From CAVQCX01 sp963711095 (GTDB lineage: Bacteria > Pseudomonadota > Gammaproteobacteria > Chromatiales > Chromatiaceae), in assembly GCA_963711095.1 (NCBI GenBank), contig CAVQCX010000030.1:186001-250000 (forward strand): a DNA stretch of 64,000 nt, given 5' to 3'. Made by a program: the position numbers and the translations under genes. Under the pieces are notes generated by a model, which was not told the origin of the DNA, ran no database searches, and saw nothing but the letters and a program-made list of their open reading frames with translations. Position 1 is the stretch's first letter. The number at the start of each line of letters is the position of its first letter. This document shows, piece by piece, positions 60,930 through 64,000 of the stretch.

Positions 60930-60987
60930 GCGGGCCCGGAGCACACGCCGATTGCCTCCCGGCAGCCGCTCCGAGGCCCGCTTTTTT
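60930..60987 (+). terminator. Strong terminator between convergent genes
   Basis: GCGGGCC-CGGAGC pairs with GCTCCG-A-GGCCCGC across a loop of about 30 bases, followed by six T. It serves the small hypothetical gene and probably the convergent epimerase gene. Confidence 0.88.
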
Positions 60988-61045
60988 GCGCCGCTTCGCG
61001 CGTCGGGGCCCGTTGCACCGGCGCGACGGCGCCGCCTCCCCCTGC

Positions 61046-62053
61046 TCAGACCCGGTAGTACTCCCGGTACCATTCGACGAACCTGGCGACGCCCTCCTCG
61101 ACCAGGGTGGCAGGGCGGTAGCCCGTGTCGCGGATCAACTCTTCGACATCCGCGTAGGTGTCCGGCACGTCCCCGGGCTGCAGGGGCAGAAGTCTCATCT
61201 CGGCCTTGCGGCCCAGGCAGGCCTCCAGCACCTCGATGTAGTGCATCAGCTCGACCGGCTGGTGGTTGCCGATGTTGTAGAGACGATAGGGGGCGAGGCT
61301 GGTCGCCGAGTCGGGCCGATCGCCGGACCACTCCGGGTTGCGCCGGGCGACCCGGTCCAGGGCGAGCACCACCCCCTCGACGACGTCGTCGATGTAGGTG
61401 AAATCGCGCCGGTGGCGCCCATAGTTGAAGACGTCGATAGGCTCGCCGGCCAGGATATTGCGCGTGAACTTGAACAGCGCCATGTCCGGCCGCCCCCAGG
61501 GTCCGTATACCGTAAAGAAGCGCAGCCCGGTGACCGGCAGCCCGTACAGGTGGCTGTAGGTATGGGCCATCAGCTCATTGGCCTTCTTGGTGGCCGCGTA
61601 CAGGCTGAGCGGGTGATCCACGTTGTGGTGGACCGAGAAGGGCATGTTGGTGTTGGCGCCGTACACCGAGCTGCTGGATGCGAACACCAGATGCTGAACG
61701 GCGTTGTGGCGGCAGGCCTCCAGCACGTGGGCAAAGCCGACCAGGTTGGTGTCCACATAGGCCAGGGGATTCTCGATGGAGTAGCGCACGCCCGCCTGGG
61801 CGGCGAGGTTGACCACCCGCTCCGGCCGGTGCTGCGCGAACAGCTCCCGTATGCCGGCGCGGTCCGCCAGGTCCATGCGCACATCGGTATAGCCCGGGAA
61901 GGCGAGGGTGCGTGCCAGGCGGGCCCGTTTGAGCTCGACATCGTAATAGTCGCTGAGATTGTCGATGCCGACGACCTCGTCGCCGCGCTCCAGCAGCCGC
62001 AGGGCCAAAGCGGAGCCGATGAAGCCGGCGCTGCCAGTGATAAGTACCTTCAT
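61046..62053 (-). CDS. UDP-glucuronate 4-epimerase-like SDR enzyme
   Basis: 335 residues of the extended SDR superfamily: MKVLITGSAGFIGSALALRL (NAD-binding GxxGxxG), NLAAQAGVRYSIENPLAYVD, SSSSVYGANTNMPFSVHHNV and the catalytic YAATKKANELMAHTYSHLYG (Tyr-x-x-x-Lys). The SDYYDVELKRARLARL segment fits UDP-glucuronate epimerases. With the dehydrogenase upstream it would make an acidic nucleotide sugar for surface polysaccharide. Confidence 0.93.
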   Translation of the reverse strand: MKVLITGSAGFIGSALALRLLERGDEVVGIDNLSDYYDVELKRARLARTLAFPGYTDVRMDLADRAGIRELFAQHRPERVVNLAAQAGVRYSIENPLAYVDTNLVGFAHVLEACRHNAVQHLVFASSSSVYGANTNMPFSVHHNVDHPLSLYAATKKANELMAHTYSHLYGLPVTGLRFFTVYGPWGRPDMALFKFTRNILAGEPIDVFNYGRHRRDFTYIDDVVEGVVLALDRVARRNPEWSGDRPDSATSLAPYRLYNIGNHQPVELMHYIEVLEACLGRKAEMRLLPLQPGDVPDTYADVEELIRDTGYRPATLVEEGVARFVEWYREYYRV

Positions 62054-62089
62054 GGGCGATCGCGATCCTCGGGTGGATGCCGGCCCGGC

Positions 62090-63369
62090 TCAGAGGCGGC
62101 CATCGGACTCGCCTTCGGCGAGCAGGTGCTTGACGTCGTAGATCACGCCCTGGTCCACGCACAGGCACCGGAAGTCCGCTGCTGTCATGGCACGGAACTG
62201 GCGGTGGGCGACGGCGATGACCAGGGCATGATAGGGGGCCGACCCGGGCAGCTCGACCGGACGGATGCCATATTCGGCCTCGGCCTCGGCCGGGTCGACC
62301 CAGGGGTCGTGGACATCGACCGCGAGCCCGTAGCTGCGCAGCTCCTTGATGATGTCGACGACGCGGGTGTTTCTGATGTCCGGACAGTTCTCCTTGAAGG
62401 TCAGCCCCATCACCAGGGCGCGGGTCCCCGCGCACGGCAGCCCCTTGCGGACCATGAGCTTGACCAGGCTGCTGGCGACATAGGCGCCCATGCGGTCGTT
62501 GATGCGCCGGCCGGCGAGGATGATCTCGGCGTGGTGCCCGACCGACTGGGCCTTGTAGGTGAGGTAATAGGGGTCGACGCCGATGCAGTGTCCTCCCACC
62601 AGACCCGGGCGGAACGGCAGGAAGTTCCACTTGGTGCCGGCAGCGGCCAGGACCTCCTCGGTGTTGATGCCCAGGCGATTGAACAGGATCGCCAGCTCGT
62701 TGATCAGCGCGATGTTGAGATCGCGCTGGGTGTTCTCGATCACCTTGGCGGCCTCGGCGACGCGGATGCTGCTCGCCTTGTGGGTGCCCTGCGGCGATGA
62801 TCGAGCGATACAGCTCGTCGACGTAGGCCGCGCACTCCGGCGTCGAGCCCGAGGTCACCTTGACGATGTCGGCCAGGCGATGGGTCCTTGTCGCCCGGGT
62901 TGATGCGCTCGGGGCTGTAGCCGACGAAGAACTCCCGGTTGAGCCGCAGCCCCGAGACCCGCTCGAGGATGGGCACGCACACCTCTTCGGTGGCCCCCGG
63001 ATAGACGGTGGATTCGTAGATTGCGACGTCGCCCGCCTTGAGCACGCCCGCGAGCATGCGACTGGCCCGTTCGAGCGGGCCCAGATCGGGCTGCTTGTAC
63101 TCGTCGATGGGGGTCGGCACGGTCACGATGAAGGTGTTGCAGCCGGCGAGATCCCGGACGTCATCGGTGTAGCGCAGCCGCTCGCGGCCCGCGAGCTCTT
63201 CGGGCTCGACCTCCAGGGTGCCGTCGCGCCCTCGGCGCAGCTCCTCGATGCGCCGCCGGTTGGTGTCGAATCCGATGGTGGGCAGGCATTTTCCGAAGGC
63301 CACCGCCAGCGGCAGGCCGACGTAGCCCAGGCCCATGACGGCGATCTTTGCCTGTTCGAGTGAGCGCAT
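62090..63369 (-). CDS. Nucleotide-sugar dehydrogenase, VipA/TviB type (two apparent frameshifts)
   Basis: 425 residues once two extra bases (near 62886 and 62790) are removed. The N-terminal Rossmann fold is KIAVMGLGYVGLPLAVAFGK. Further marks are FIVTVPTPIDEYKQPDLGPL, YESTVYPGATEEVCVPILER, YSPERINPGDK, the joined RVAEAAKVIENTQRDLNIAL, and the active-site Cys in VGGHCIGVDPYYLTYKAQ. These enzymes oxidise UDP-GlcNAc/GalNAc or UDP-glucose at C6; the TviB-like sequence suggests UDP-GlcNAc. The gene precedes the epimerase. A matching pair of insertions restores the frame exactly, so these look like sequence errors. Confidence 0.88.
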
Positions 63370-63512
63370 GGATGTTGCAGGTCCGGTGGATTGACATGCA
63401 GGCGCCGGGACCGGTGCGGCTGGCCGCAGAGCGAGCGCATGATACCCCGGCAGATCGTGCAATTCGAGACAGCCGCCGCCGTGCTCGGGGGTCCGAGCGG
63501 TGCGCGCGCGGC

Positions 63513-64000
63513 CTACTCGACGAGTGCGGCGACCTGCTCCAGCGACAGCGACTCGCAGCCGGCGAGGGCGAGCAGGGCGCTGCCGTAGGCCGCCTGCTGG
63601 TGCCGGGCGTTGCTCACCGGCACGCCGAGGCGGATCTCGCGGATCCGGCGCCAGGCCTGGTTGCGGGCGCCTCCGCCGATGGTGCGCACCTGGCGCGGGG
63701 CGGGCGCGCCGAGCAGGCGCAGGCGCTCATAGCCCTGGCGCTCGATCTCGGCAATACCCTCCAGCAGGCCCTGGAAGAAACGCGCCGGCTCCGGGGGCCG
63801 GGGCTCGATCCGCGGCGCCCAGGCGGGGTCGTTGACCGGGAAGCGCTCGCCCGGGTGGGCCAGTGGATAATAATCGAGGCCGGTGCGCTCCTCGGGCCTC
63901 AGCTCGGCCGAGAGCGCGGTCATTTCCTGCTCGCTGAAGAGCCCGGCCAGCACGGCGCCGCCGCTGTTGGAGGCCCCGCCGGCCAGCCAGCAGTCCCCCA
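63513..64000 (-). CDS. FGGY-family sugar kinase, C-terminal part cut by the window edge
   Basis: About 162 residues are visible: CWLAGGASNSGGAVLAGLFS at the edge, GLDYYPLAHPGERFPVNDPA, then RTIGGGARNQAWRRIREIRL, GVPVSNARHQQAAYGSALLA and the end. The second FGGY domain with the GGGARNQ ATP-binding block is typical of ribulokinase/xylulokinase-like enzymes. Substrate unknown. The N-terminus lies beyond 64000. Confidence 0.9.
   Translation of the reverse strand, partial: GDCWLAGGASNSGGAVLAGLFSEQEMTALSAELRPEERTGLDYYPLAHPGERFPVNDPAWAPRIEPRPPEPARFFQGLLEGIAEIERQGYERLRLLGAPAPRQVRTIGGGARNQAWRRIREIRLGVPVSNARHQQAAYGSALLALAGCESLSLEQVAALVE

Overview
The window looks like GC-rich gammaproteobacterial chromosome. 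The strongest taxonomic signal is the conserved block rnr, rlmB, rpsF, rpsR, a DUF2232 gene, rplI, dnaB, alr, radA, together with yqjD/yqjE/yqjK-type genes and a Thivi_2564-type small membrane protein. A Chromatiales-like sulfur bacterium is a reasonable guess but is not proven here. Several one-base frameshifts lie inside genes that must work (dnaB, alr). They should be read first as sequence errors, not as pseudogenes.

Layout. 0-9.9 kb: a collagen-like/OmpA-like lipoprotein, then many very small envelope and stress genes (DUF3096, SYLF lipid-binding, glycine-zipper lipoprotein, Lmo0937-type, DUF3185, DUF883, YqjE, YqjK) around a Crp/Fnr-type regulator, followed by an AI-2E-type exporter. 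10-14.8 kb: a DUF3494 (ice-binding-like) lipoprotein and a patch of broken REP-associated transposase pieces with a duplicated promoter region. 15.2-25 kb: tRNA-Leu and the conserved RNA decay/ribosome/replication block. 25-33.9 kb: accessory genes, including a PQQ-propeller protein, a MauG-like dihaem peroxidase and an unusual operon of a PanD homolog, an acyltransferase-cyclic nucleotide sensor fusion and a membrane protein. 34.4-39.3 kb: a probable conflict (defence) system of a TIR protein, a SLOG protein and a TIR-NACHT-FGE/C-type-lectin-fold protein. Beside it lie the tail of a diversity-generating-retroelement-like reverse transcriptase and a group II intron 3' end. 39.8-45 kb: HNH-like and zinc-ribbon genes plus mobile-element debris. 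45-50 kb: cupin, MFS transporter, recQ. 50.5-55.3 kb: four toxin-antitoxin or antitoxin-linked modules interleaved with intron and IS fragments. 55.7-64 kb: CorC-like transporter, AMMECR1/Memo pair, YihY, rdgC and nucleotide-sugar genes, ending in a sugar kinase cut by the edge.

How the parts fit. The 15-25 kb block is housekeeping: tRNA and ribosomal protein supply, mRNA decay, the replicative helicase, D-alanine for the wall and RadA repair. The first 10 kb looks like a regulon of small membrane and periplasmic stress proteins with a shared upstream motif. The most notable accessory locus is the TIR/SLOG/TIR-NACHT-FGE cluster. Its expected logic is that a C-terminal lectin-fold sensor on a STAND ATPase triggers TIR enzymes, and the SLOG protein senses or processes the nucleotide signal. 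The C-terminal sequence of the sensor has the layout of a retroelement-diversified variable region, and a matching reverse transcriptase remnant lies just downstream.
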